Shown here: positions 6,690-13,119 of the stretch, piece by piece | Numbering within the stretch: position 1 is the first letter of the stretch | Layout of the letters: the number at the start of each line of letters is the position of its first letter | DNA from: Deltaproteobacteria bacterium | Lineage (GTDB): Bacteria; Desulfobacterota; BSN033; UBA1163 | Assembly (NCBI GenBank): GCA_016875155.1 | Contig: VGSD01000024.1 | Span: 1-13,119, forward strand | Reading direction: 5' to 3' | Length of the DNA stretch: 13,119 nucleotides | The notes under the pieces: model-generated | What the model was told of the DNA's origin: nothing | The model's database searches: none | Seen by the model: only the letters and a program-made list of their open reading frames with translations | Position numbers and translations under genes: made by a program

Positions 6690-7864
6690 CTTTCAATTGG
6701 CTCCTTCCTGTCCATCAACCCGGAGGCGTTTTTCATCACGAAGAGATAGAAGTAAAGAAAATTCATAATCCCTGTAAACGATAGGCAGAGAAACATGATC
6801 TGGAAATTGGTCAGGCGAAGGACGATCCCCATGATCACAGCGCCTAGCCCAACGCCGAGGTCAGAGAGGGCTGTGAATGTCCCGAGCGCAGGCCCCCTCG
6901 AGGGACCGGCGAGATCGATCACATGTGCGACAAAAGCCGGGAAGGCGAAGGCGTTTCCAGCACCCCAGATGACGGCAGCCAGGATAAACATGGGTGTTGT
7001 TTCTGAGAAGGCAAGGATGAGCGTCGATAGAATATAGGCCAGCAGGCAGGGCATGATCACTTTCTCTCTGCTGTAAATATCCAGTATCCTTCCGCCGAAG
7101 GTTCGGCCCAGGATGAGCATGATGGCAAATGCTGCAAAGAAAAGACCAGGGTTGCTCATCCCGTGTTCCAGGGCGTAAAGAGGGAAGAAGGCGGTTAAGG
7201 CTCCCCAGATGATATGTGTGAAGAAGGCCAGGATGGCAGGCGGAAGAGCCTTTCGGGAAAGAAAGGAGCGATCTTCCGTGGCCGAAGCCTCCGGAACATT
7301 TGCCGCTCTCTTTTCCAACCGCGTGGAGAGGAAGAGGGAGGAAAGGGAGAGGGCCGCGCAGACCAGAAAGAGGAGTGTGAAATTGAATTGATTAATCAGA
7401 AACATGCCGAAGGAGGGCGCCAGGGCAAAAGCAAAATTGAAGGCCAGAAAAAAATAGCTGAGGCTCTGGCCACGATGGGCCTCCGGACTGATATTGGCGA
7501 TGAAGGTGGTTGATGCCGTATAGAAGAGCGCAAAGCCAAATCCCTGAAAAACACGAATCATTAAAAAAGGCCAGAAAGGGGATAGGAAGAGATAGGCAAT
7601 GGAGCAGAAGATAAAGAATAGGGCACCCATAAACATGAGATTTCTTTCGGGGGTTGTTAACAGGGCCCTTCCGATAAAGGGTCTCAGGATAAGAGAGGAG
7701 ACACTGGAGGTGCCGATGAGGATGCCGATCTCTGCCTCTGCGGTTCCTATCCTTGAGAGGTAGATTGGAATGGTCGGGATGAGAACAAAAAGGGAGAATG
7801 AGAAAGTCAGTTGAGCGGCGAACGTTAGGAGAAAATCACGGGTTAATATTTGTCGAATACCCAT
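6686..7864 (-). CDS. MFS transporter
   Basis: A 392-residue, very hydrophobic protein with about 12 predicted membrane segments, matching the major facilitator superfamily. The cytoplasmic loop 2-3 motif A region is recognisable in a degenerate form (GILIGTSSVSSLILRPFIGR at 47-66), and a motif B-like RVFQGFGFALFYTAS lies at 104-118. The central loop after helix 6 (about 184-205, Arg/Glu/Ser rich) separates the two six-helix halves. A second motif A-like GRTFGGRILDIYSREKV follows in the C-terminal half. The family exports drugs, metabolites or sugars by proton coupling; substrate is not predictable. No strong Shine-Dalgarno is visible before the chosen ATG, which is the only good start in frame. 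It is the first gene of a two-gene unit with the lipid kinase, suggesting but not proving a lipid-related or envelope-related cargo. Confidence 0.88.
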   Translation of the reverse strand: MGIRQILTRDFLLTFAAQLTFSFSLFVLIPTIPIYLSRIGTAEAEIGILIGTSSVSSLILRPFIGRALLTTPERNLMFMGALFFIFCSIAYLFLSPFWPFLMIRVFQGFGFALFYTASTTFIANISPEAHRGQSLSYFFLAFNFAFALAPSFGMFLINQFNFTLLFLVCAALSLSSLFLSTRLEKRAANVPEASATEDRSFLSRKALPPAILAFFTHIIWGALTAFFPLYALEHGMSNPGLFFAAFAIMLILGRTFGGRILDIYSREKVIMPCLLAYILSTLILAFSETTPMFILAAVIWGAGNAFAFPAFVAHVIDLAGPSRGPALGTFTALSDLGVGLGAVIMGIVLRLTNFQIMFLCLSFTGIMNFLYFYLFVMKNASGLMDRKEPIER

Positions 7865-8029
7865 GGCTTTGCATTTTAATTCGATCGGGTCATCCTTGTA
7901 AAGGGGTTTTTGTGAAGATAGCTTAAAGTTCGTTAATGACAGAATGGGTTCTAGAGGAGCAGGCAGGTCAGGCTTCGAATTATTTAGAATTGCGGATTAT
8001 TAGATTCTTACATTTTAAAATCTGAGAAA

Positions 8030-8053
8030 TTGTCTCTAACACTTTAGAGACAA
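8030..8053. repeat. perfect 10-bp inverted repeat (hairpin or operator-like)
   Basis: TTGTCTCTAA (8030-8039) is exactly inverted as TTAGAGACAA (8044-8053) with a 4-nt CACT spacer. It abuts repeat copy 2 and lies about 165 bp upstream of the MFS start. It may be a stem-loop at the edge of the repeat element or a dyad binding site for a regulator. Copy 1 of the repeat has no equivalent dyad. Confidence 0.6.
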
Positions 8054-8055
8054 CT

Positions 8056-8183
8056 CCAAAATCTCTCCCCTCCCCTGGCGGGAGGGGATGAAGGGGAGGG
8101 GGGTCAAATTCCTTTTGTCCACCCCCACCCTCACCCTCCCCCGTCAAAGGGGGAGGGATATATTGGGGAAATTTCAAATATCT
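8056..8183. repeat. GC-rich double-hairpin intergenic repeat, copy 2
   Basis: A ~128-bp element in the same orientation as copy 1. The first hairpin is CCCCTCCC (8067-8074) / GGGAGGGG (8080-8087) with loop CTGGC. The second is CCCTCCCCC (8134-8142) / GGGGGAGGG (8149-8157) with loop GTCAAA. Both copies share CCAAA(A)TCT at the left, CACCCCCACC in the middle, and an ATATTGGG…TTTCA…ATCT right end. Stem differences between the copies are partly compensatory: stem bases T/A at 5671/5687 in copy 1 correspond to C/G in copy 2, which suggests selection for the fold. Confidence 0.8.
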
Positions 8184-8277
8184 TTGTTTAGAAATTTATG
8201 GGTAACTTTCGTCTTCAATGAAAGTGAGGTTTGGATAAACCTTGGAACGCCTGAAGTTTACAGTGCAGAGGTGCCGC

Positions 8278-8311
8278 CCTGCCTTCGCCGAAGCGGCTTC
8301 GCGCAGGCAGG
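8278..8311. repeat. 34-nt nested palindrome
   Basis: Outer arms CCTGCCTTCGC (8278-8288) and GCGCAGGCAGG (8301-8311) pair with one mismatch. The interior can continue the stem through GAAG (8290-8293) / CTTC (8297-8300) with a 3-nt loop. It is GC-rich within an otherwise AT-richer spacer and resembles dispersed REP-like palindromes. GCAGGCAGG also occurs at 7959-7967. Confidence 0.65.
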
Positions 8312-8431
8312 CCTAAATCTTTCTCCGCTGACCTGCGTGCTCCTTTATTGATTGGGTTTGCCAATGAGTTACTATAAGATGGGAGGAAATACTTACCCAC
8401 ATTATTGACGATTTCTTATTTGATAGGCTTC

Positions 8432-8440
8432 TGTTATAAT
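8432..8440 (+). promoter_or_regulatory. extended -10 promoter element of the RND operon
   Basis: TGTTATAAT is a perfect TGN-TATAAT extended -10. No good -35 lies at 16-18 nt: TTGACG at 8405-8410 is 24 nt away and TTCTTA at 8413-8418 is weak. The extended TG could compensate. The predicted start near 8447 gives a leader of about 34 nt with GAGG (8467-8470) ahead of the ATG at 8481. Confidence 0.5.
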
Positions 8441-8480
8441 CCTTTTCAACTCGCAGAAAAAAGGCTGAGGTTTTTCACTC

Positions 8481-11003
8481 ATGCGGAAGAGGATACTCAA
8501 AACCATTGCCCATCTCTGTCTCCATCACTACCGGAAGGTTCTTCTCATCTTCCTTGGCCTTTTTGCCATAGCCTTTCTCCTCACCGGGAGCCTTCGATTC
8601 GATCCGGATTTTTTAAAGCTTTTTCCTGCGGAGCAAGGACCGATCAAACTCTACATGGAGAATCTGAAAGAGACAGGGACATTCGATTTTCTTTTTGTCC
8701 TCCTCGAAAGAGGAGAAGGCGTTGGGCTTCAGGAGTTCATCGAATCCGGAATAAAGATTGGGGAAAGTTTGAAGGGACTGGATGTTTCCGGCCAAAAAGC
8801 GTTCAAGAGCGTCCGGTACCAAAAGATAGAGCCTGAGGATCTGGACAGAGCCAAACCTGCGCTCACCCTCTTTCTCTCACACCCCTATCTTTTCCTCGAT
8901 GAAGAGGATATCCCGAGATTAAAGGAAAAATGGAGCGAGGAGGAGATCGCCAAGCAGATCCGAAAGAATCGTCGCATCCTCATCAGTCAGGCTTCGTTTG
9001 CCATGAAAGACCTGATCCAGATCGACCCTTTTGAGATGCGCTGGCTCTTTATGGAGAAGTGGAGACGGGGCGTGAAGGGCATGGCCTTCGATGAGTCGAG
9101 TCCGCTTTTTCTCTCCAAAGATGGAAAGACTCTTCTCATGATCACTGAGCCTGTGAAGCCTGCAACCGATCTCTCCTTTTCATCCTCCCTGATGGAAGCG
9201 TTAAATCGATTTGCATCTTCCACAGGTCGAAAAGATGTGACGATTTCATTTACCGGCGCCCATCCCATTGCTACAGCTGAGGCCAAAACACTCCGGTTTG
9301 ATATGCAGTCCTCATTGTTCACCTCGCTCATCCTCGTCCTCCTCCTTTTTCTCTTTGTCTACCGGAGATGGATTACCCTTCTCTTTGTTGGCCTTCCTCT
9401 CTTCGGAGGAATCCAGCTGACCATGGGAATCGCTTCCCTCACTCTGGGGAGTCTGAATATTCTGACAAGCGCTTTTGCGGCGATCCTTGTGGGATTGGGA
9501 ATTGATTTCGCTGTCCATCTCTATGACCGTTATCAGCAAGAGAGGACATTAGGAACAGATATCGCGTCTGCCATTGAGACCACCCTGACGCAAACTGGGA
9601 AAGGGATCTGGACAGGGGCCTTCACGACGATTTTTGCCTTTGGCGTCCTCTATTTTTCTCGAGTCCGTGGAATTGTTGAATTGGCCTTTCTCGTCTCCAT
9701 CGGTCTCCTCTGTTCACTCATCTGCATCTACTTTGTCCTTCCCTCTTTTCTCATCTGGATCGATCAAAGAAAGAAGGCCTACTCCTATCCAACGACTCAA
9801 TCCCTCCAGTTCAATAACCTTTCGTCTTTTCTTGGCAAGAAGAGTTGGTTAGTTTTTTTCGCCCTGATCGGAATTAGCCTTCTTTTTTTGGTTTTTGCTT
9901 TCGGGATTGAGGTGGAAAGGGATTTCAGAAATCTGAAGCCAAAGGAGATCAAGTCTCTTGAAATTCTGGATCGAATGGCTAAAGCATTTGGAGGGAGGAA
10001 ACTTGAGGCTTTAGCCATCCATGAAGAAAGGGATCTCTCTTCACTTTTAACCAAAGAAGAAAGGGCAATCAAAACCTATGAGAGATTTCAGAAAGATGGG
10101 AAGATCGATTCCTTTGTCTCCCTCTGCCAGTTCATCCCCTCTCCGGATGAGCAGAAGAGGAGGGCAGAGGTCATCCGGCAGTTGATTGACCTGAAAAAGG
10201 TGAGAGGAAATCTGATCAAGGTCTTAAAAGAGAATGGTTTCGAAATGAGTGGGTTTCGGGGTCTTCTCCAGAGCCTTGAGGAGATGAGTGTGGGCAATGT
10301 GAAGATCCATTCACCTGAAATCCTCGTTGCGACCATCAAAGAGAGCCCTCTGCGAAAAGGGATTGAACCCTTTCTTACCCAAAAGGGAGAGACCTATCGC
10401 GTTATTTCACATCTTTACTACCAAAAGGGAAATCTTGCGCTGGATCAATTAGAGAAGGAAATCCCTGGGTTTTCCGTCACTGGTCCGGAATGGGTGGAAT
10501 CGGAGATCCTGAAGGTGGTCAAAGAAGACCTTTTCCTCCTCGCACCGATTTCATTCGTGATCATCCTGCTTCTCGTCTTCTCCCATTTCAGGAGATGGAG
10601 CATCACCCTGTTTACGCTGACACCACTGGTGATGGGACTGATCTGGATGTTAGGGGCAATGACCCTTCTTCATATCCGGATTAATTTTGTCAATGCCGTC
10701 ATCCTTCCCATGATCATCGGGATGGGCATTGATAACAGCGTCCATTTGATGCACCGCTATTTAGAAGAAGGGAGGAAGGACCCCATCCACGCCTTACGCA
10801 CCACAGGAAGGGCAATGACCATGTGCACCCTTACCACGATCCTCGGTTTTGGCTCTCTGGTCACTGCCCGATATCAGGCACTCACCACCATGGGATGGGT
10901 GACGATCTTAGGGATGGGATTCTGTTTAATCACTGCTCTCACTTTTCTTCCATCAATTCTCATTCTCTGGAAAGGAAGGCATGGGAAAGAACAAGAAGTT
11001 TGA
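8481..11003 (+). CDS. RND/MMPL-superfamily exporter (HpnN-like)
   Basis: An 840-residue inner-membrane protein with the duplicated RND topology: TM1 (about 19-36), a large periplasmic domain (about 38-275), TM2-6 (about 277-426), then TM7 (about 455-474), a second periplasmic domain (about 476-680), and TM8-12 (about 684-830). Each half carries the superfamily signature in its fourth helix: GLGIDFAVHLYDRY at 338-351 and GMGIDNSVHLMHRY at 747-760, with the Asp expected to carry protons. Length and organisation match COG1033-type exporters, including HpnN, which moves hopanoids to the outer membrane, and MMPL lipid exporters. Unlike drug-efflux RND pumps there is no adjacent membrane-fusion or outer-membrane channel gene. 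The FAD oxidoreductase starts inside its last codons, so the cargo is probably the product of the downstream enzymes. Assignment specifically as HpnN is not justified: no hopanoid cyclase gene is in view. Confidence 0.85.
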   Translation: MRKRILKTIAHLCLHHYRKVLLIFLGLFAIAFLLTGSLRFDPDFLKLFPAEQGPIKLYMENLKETGTFDFLFVLLERGEGVGLQEFIESGIKIGESLKGLDVSGQKAFKSVRYQKIEPEDLDRAKPALTLFLSHPYLFLDEEDIPRLKEKWSEEEIAKQIRKNRRILISQASFAMKDLIQIDPFEMRWLFMEKWRRGVKGMAFDESSPLFLSKDGKTLLMITEPVKPATDLSFSSSLMEALNRFASSTGRKDVTISFTGAHPIATAEAKTLRFDMQSSLFTSLILVLLLFLFVYRRWITLLFVGLPLFGGIQLTMGIASLTLGSLNILTSAFAAILVGLGIDFAVHLYDRYQQERTLGTDIASAIETTLTQTGKGIWTGAFTTIFAFGVLYFSRVRGIVELAFLVSIGLLCSLICIYFVLPSFLIWIDQRKKAYSYPTTQSLQFNNLSSFLGKKSWLVFFALIGISLLFLVFAFGIEVERDFRNLKPKEIKSLEILDRMAKAFGGRKLEALAIHEERDLSSLLTKEERAIKTYERFQKDGKIDSFVSLCQFIPSPDEQKRRAEVIRQLIDLKKVRGNLIKVLKENGFEMSGFRGLLQSLEEMSVGNVKIHSPEILVATIKESPLRKGIEPFLTQKGETYRVISHLYYQKGNLALDQLEKEIPGFSVTGPEWVESEILKVVKEDLFLLAPISFVIILLLVFSHFRRWSITLFTLTPLVMGLIWMLGAMTLLHIRINFVNAVILPMIIGMGIDNSVHLMHRYLEEGRKDPIHALRTTGRAMTMCTLTTILGFGSLVTARYQALTTMGWVTILGMGFCLITALTFLPSILILWKGRHGKEQEV

Positions 11004-12501
11004 TGTCCTCATCGTTGGCTCAGGAGTAGGAGGACTGACTGCAGGGGCTCTTCTAGCCCAAAAAAGGTTGAAGGTACTCCTCCTTGAAAAAGAGGGACAA
11101 GCAGGAGGCTATGTCGTCTCCTTTAAGAGGGGAGACTATACTTTTGATGCGACAGGGGCATTCATCGGAGGATGTGAGGAAGGAGGAGAGTTTGATCAGA
11201 TCCTGAAAGAGATGGACGCCCGTGAGGCCATTGAATTTATCCCGGTCCGAACCATCCATAACATCTACCCCGGATTTCAAATCCGTCTTGAAAGAGGAGG
11301 GTTTGCATCCTATACCGATAAATTGCTCAGCCTCTTTCCCGAAGAAGAGAAAGGATTGAAAGATTACCTCTCCCTGGTAAAACGGATTGGCGATGAGGTG
11401 CACTCCTACTCCCGGATCACCCCTGCCAGAAAGATCCTCTTCCCGCTCTTCTTTAGAAACCTGATTCGCTTTCACCGGACCACTCACCAACAAATTCTTG
11501 ATCGTCTTTTAAAGGGGAGGGAGATCAAGATGGCCCTTCATACCCTTCCTGTGACCGATCCCCCCTCGCAACTCTCTTTTCTATTTGTAGCGACTCTGAT
11601 CAGCAAAGCATTGAGGGAAGGTGTCTTCTATCCAAAAGGCGGGATGGGAAGGGTTTCCGAAGCCATGGCTCATTCCTTTCTTCGCTACGGCGGGGAGATT
11701 CTGCTTCGGACGGAGGTGGATCAGGTTCTCATCAAGGATGGAAGGGCTGAAGGGGTTCTGACAAAGGATGGGAAAATATTTCAATCACCCCGGATCCTCT
11801 CCAATATCAATCCAAACCATCTGACCGAATTGATTTCTTATGAATCTCGTAACCCTGTTGCAAGAACGATAAAGCGACTTGAATATTCCCTCTCCTGCTT
11901 CATCCTCTATCTGGCAACGGATTTGAATTTAAGAGAGAGGGGACTTCCCTATTTTACTTATCTTCGCTCCCTTTCAGATCTGGAAGAGGAATACCGGATG
12001 ATGCAAAGGGGAGAGATCCCGAAAAACCCGACACTTATTGTTTCAGTTCCGACGCTCCTGGACCCTTCACTCGCCCCGAAAGGACAGCACATTGTTAAAG
12101 TCCTTGTTGTTGCTCCTTACCACTATCAGGAGAAGTGGGGGGCAGGGGATTCCAAAACCTATCGTCGAGTTAAAGAAGAATTTTCCCAAAAAGTTCTCCA
12201 GCAACTGGAATCGAAATTGATCCCAGGATTGAAAGACCATCTCCTCTTTTCTGAAGCGGCGACTCCGCTGACCCTTGAGCGATATACCGGAAATGAGGAG
12301 GGCGCGATGTATGGTCTTGCCTCCACGCCCGCACAGATCGGAAATTTTAGACCCTCTCATCAAACCCCTATCCCAGGACTCTTTCAGGTGGGCCATTACA
12401 CCCGACCCTCCCATGGGATTGTGGGAGCCAGCCTCTCAGGGCTCTTTGCCGCCAGAAGCATCCTACAAAAAACTAAGCACCAAATCCCAAGCCCCAAATA
12501 A
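10981..12501 (+). CDS. CrtI/retinol-saturase-like FAD-dependent oxidoreductase
   Basis: A 506-residue protein of the phytoene desaturase/retinol saturase family (COG1233), enzymes that add or remove hydrogens on polyisoprenoid or polyene chains using FAD. The N-terminal dinucleotide-binding fold is clear: FDVLIVGSGVGGLTAG (7-22) with the ribose-binding acidic residue in LLLEKEGQAGG (33-43). A central FYPKGGMGRVSEAM block (216-229) and the C-terminal GAMYG (441-445) and PIPGLFQVGHYTRPSHG…G (463-482) FAD blocks are family hallmarks. The start ATG lies 23 nt inside the RND gene and is preceded by AAGGAAGG, so the two are co-expressed. The last ten or so residues (about 497-506) are encoded by the left arm of an intergenic inverted repeat, which also supplies the TAA stop. 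The native C-terminus may therefore have been altered. Substrate could be a carotenoid, other polyene, quinone-like or sterol/hopanoid-like lipid. Confidence 0.85.
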   Translation: MGKNKKFDVLIVGSGVGGLTAGALLAQKRLKVLLLEKEGQAGGYVVSFKRGDYTFDATGAFIGGCEEGGEFDQILKEMDAREAIEFIPVRTIHNIYPGFQIRLERGGFASYTDKLLSLFPEEEKGLKDYLSLVKRIGDEVHSYSRITPARKILFPLFFRNLIRFHRTTHQQILDRLLKGREIKMALHTLPVTDPPSQLSFLFVATLISKALREGVFYPKGGMGRVSEAMAHSFLRYGGEILLRTEVDQVLIKDGRAEGVLTKDGKIFQSPRILSNINPNHLTELISYESRNPVARTIKRLEYSLSCFILYLATDLNLRERGLPYFTYLRSLSDLEEEYRMMQRGEIPKNPTLIVSVPTLLDPSLAPKGQHIVKVLVVAPYHYQEKWGAGDSKTYRRVKEEFSQKVLQQLESKLIPGLKDHLLFSEAATPLTLERYTGNEEGAMYGLASTPAQIGNFRPSHQTPIPGLFQVGHYTRPSHGIVGASLSGLFAARSILQKTKHQIPSPK

Positions 12502-12603
12502 CAAGTAAGCAACAATAACCTAAATTCCAAAAGAAAGTCGTTTTGGTCATTTGGAATTGGTATTTGGAATTTATTTGAGATTTGGGATTTGGAACTTGGG
12601 AAT
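12480..12603. repeat. TTTGGAA/TTTGGGA heptamer inverted repeat
   Basis: CCAAATCCCAA (12480-12490) is exactly inverted as TTGGGATTTGG (12582-12592). CAAATAA (12495-12501) is inverted as TTATTTG (12571-12577). TAAATTCCAAA (12521-12531) is inverted as TTTGGAATTTA (12563-12573), with an alternative partner TTTGGAATT at 12550-12558. The right half is built of heptamers: TTTGAGA, TTTGGGA, TTTGGAA and CTTGGGA follow one another from 12574 to 12601. The whole can fold into a long imperfect hairpin. It fills the gap between the oxidoreductase and the second radical SAM gene, and its left edge is translated as the oxidoreductase tail. Confidence 0.8.
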
Positions 12604-12656
12604 TAAAATGGAAGTGGGGTTGAAATACCCTTTCCGGACATCTTACAATTCTTTCG

Positions 12657-13119
12657 ATGGAAAAGGCGGATTGTCTCTTCATCCATGTCCCCAAATTACA
12701 AAACTATTACCGGCCTATCGGCCAATTCATCTGGATCAACTTCCTGCCCATGGGGCTTTTAGGCCTGGCGGATCTGCTCCACCGGAACAATATCTCCACC
12801 GAGGTCGTCCACTTAGGAGTAGAGTTCATCGAAGATCCCTCCTTCTCTATTCTCGATTACATCAAAAAGAAGAATCCAAAGATCGTTGCCTTTGACCTGC
12901 ACTGGCACCATCAGAGTTATGATATTCTGGAATTGGCCAGAAAGGTGAAAGAGACCTTTCCCTCTGTCTATCTTCTCCTGGGAGGATTTACTGCCAGTTT
13001 CTTCCATGAGGAGATCATGAAGAATTTTGATGAGGTTGATGGAGTGATCCGGGGAGAGGCCGAGGTTCCCATCCTGGAACTGACTCATGCCGTGCTACGG
13101 GGAGAAAAAGATCTCTTCT
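12657..13119 (+). CDS. second B12-binding-domain radical SAM protein, N-terminal part
   Basis: The frame is open from the ATG at 12657 to the window end, giving 154 residues; an in-frame TGA at 12621-12623 limits upstream extension and no other usual start codon lies between. The residues form a cobalamin-binding Rossmann-like domain. It starts with DCLFIHVPKLQNYYRP (5-20), a PMGLLGLADLL helix (31-41) and VVHLGVEF. A strand KIVAFDLHWHHQ follows (75-86), in which D80-x-H82 sits where the DxHxxG cobalamin-ligand motif is found, though the Gly is absent. Next are YLLLGGFTASFF (105-116) and VDGVIRGEAEVP (127-138), the usual end of the B12 domain. The [4Fe-4S] CxxxCxxC domain must lie beyond the window, so radical SAM assignment is inferred from this domain type. 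No strong Shine-Dalgarno is seen, and translation may depend on the upstream operon. Compared with the complete radical SAM gene at 2333 it is clearly a different subfamily. Confidence 0.75.
   Translation, partial: MEKADCLFIHVPKLQNYYRPIGQFIWINFLPMGLLGLADLLHRNNISTEVVHLGVEFIEDPSFSILDYIKKKNPKIVAFDLHWHHQSYDILELARKVKETFPSVYLLLGGFTASFFHEEIMKNFDEVDGVIRGEAEVPILELTHAVLRGEKDLF

Larger units (their letters stand above)
7865..8480. other. 616-bp divergent intergenic region
   Basis: This region lies between the minus-strand MFS/lipid-kinase unit and the plus-strand RND operon. It contains, in order, a GCAGGCAGG/GGCTTCG fragment (7959-7977) echoed in the later palindrome, a perfect 10-bp hairpin (8030-8053), copy 2 of the GC-rich repeat (8056-8183), a nested palindrome (8278-8311), and an extended -10 promoter (8432-8440). 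I see no convincing protein-coding or structural RNA gene; the short open frames here overlap repeats and carry no family signature. Confidence 0.7.

Noticed and set aside
5658..8183. The repeat-flanked MFS/kinase segment as a composite transposon
   Set aside because: No transposase or terminal inverted repeats of insertion-sequence type are present; the flanks are short direct repeats only.
8405..8440. TTGACG / TATAAT as a standard -35/-10 promoter pair
   Set aside because: The spacing is 24 nt, too long for sigma70; the TGTTATAAT extended -10 is the better explanation.
8405..8836. A 143-codon open frame overlapping the RND gene start on the plus strand
   Set aside because: It runs out of frame through the clearly coding RND N-terminus, has no Shine-Dalgarno or family signature, and would cover the predicted promoter.
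8481..11003. Naming the RND protein HpnN outright
   Set aside because: No squalene-hopene cyclase or other hpn gene is in the window, and other lipid-exporting RND/MMPL families share the same motifs.
11053..11493. A 146-codon open frame on the minus strand opposite the FAD oxidoreductase
   Set aside because: The plus strand carries unmistakable FAD-binding motifs through this stretch; the antisense frame shows no domain or ribosome binding site.
12550..12601. The repeated TTTGGAA/TTTGGGA units as a CRISPR array
   Set aside because: Units are 7 nt, mostly contiguous and degenerate, with no spacers of uniform length and no cas genes nearby.
12551..12895. A plus-strand frame spanning the heptamer repeat and the start of the second radical SAM gene
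   Set aside because: It starts within the repeat and is out of frame with the B12-binding domain encoded from 12657.

Overview
The window looks like chromosomal DNA of an anaerobic, Gram-negative bacterium, most plausibly a deltaproteobacterium-like lineage (Desulfobacterota or a relative). The reasons are a 2-hydroxyacyl-CoA dehydratase/activase-type protein, several B12-dependent-type radical SAM enzymes, an HpnN/MMPL-type RND exporter, a lipoprotein with a classical lipobox, an LpxL-type acyltransferase, and abundant G/C-skewed and heptameric intergenic repeats. The taxonomic call is inference; no rRNA, tRNA or universal marker gene is present. I see no transposase, integrase, phage gene or CRISPR array.

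Layout. (1) Positions 1-1677, plus strand: the 3' end of a CoA-activase-related gene, an LpxL/HtrB-like acyltransferase and a SRPBCC-domain protein. Start and stop codons overlap (4 and 8 nt), so this is the tail of a translationally coupled operon. (2) Positions 1678-2332: an AT-rich stretch with one small lipoprotein gene on the minus strand, GTTAGG-type short repeats and a good sigma70-like promoter. (3) Positions 2333-3613, plus: a complete B12-binding-domain radical SAM protein. (4) Positions 3652-5631, minus: a secreted, C-terminally membrane-anchored 5'-nucleotidase-family phosphohydrolase, convergent with the radical SAM gene. (5) Positions 5808-7864, minus: an MFS transporter and a diacylglycerol-kinase-like lipid kinase joined by a 4-nt ATGA overlap. 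This pair is bracketed by two copies of the same ~120-bp GC-rich double-hairpin repeat. (6) Positions 7865-8480: a 616-bp divergent intergenic region with two further hairpins, one repeat copy and an extended -10 promoter. (7) Positions 8481-13119, plus: an 840-aa RND/MMPL exporter, a CrtI/retinol-saturase-like FAD oxidoreductase that overlaps it by 23 nt, a heptamer-based inverted repeat, and the 5' part of a second B12-binding radical SAM gene that runs off the window.

How the genes may fit together. Most of them belong to families that act on membrane lipids or polyisoprenoids: acyl transfer, a START-like lipid-binding fold, lipid phosphorylation, RND lipid export of the HpnN type, and a carotenoid/retinol-type redox enzyme. 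The two radical SAM proteins belong to a broad superfamily that includes hopanoid methylases. A reasonable but unproven reading is that the window covers part of a specialised lipid (hopanoid-, polyene- or unusual-fatty-acid-like) synthesis and export locus, with the nucleotidase and the lipid kinase/MFS pair as interposed genes. No ketosynthase, acyl carrier protein or cyclase is visible here, so the product cannot be named.
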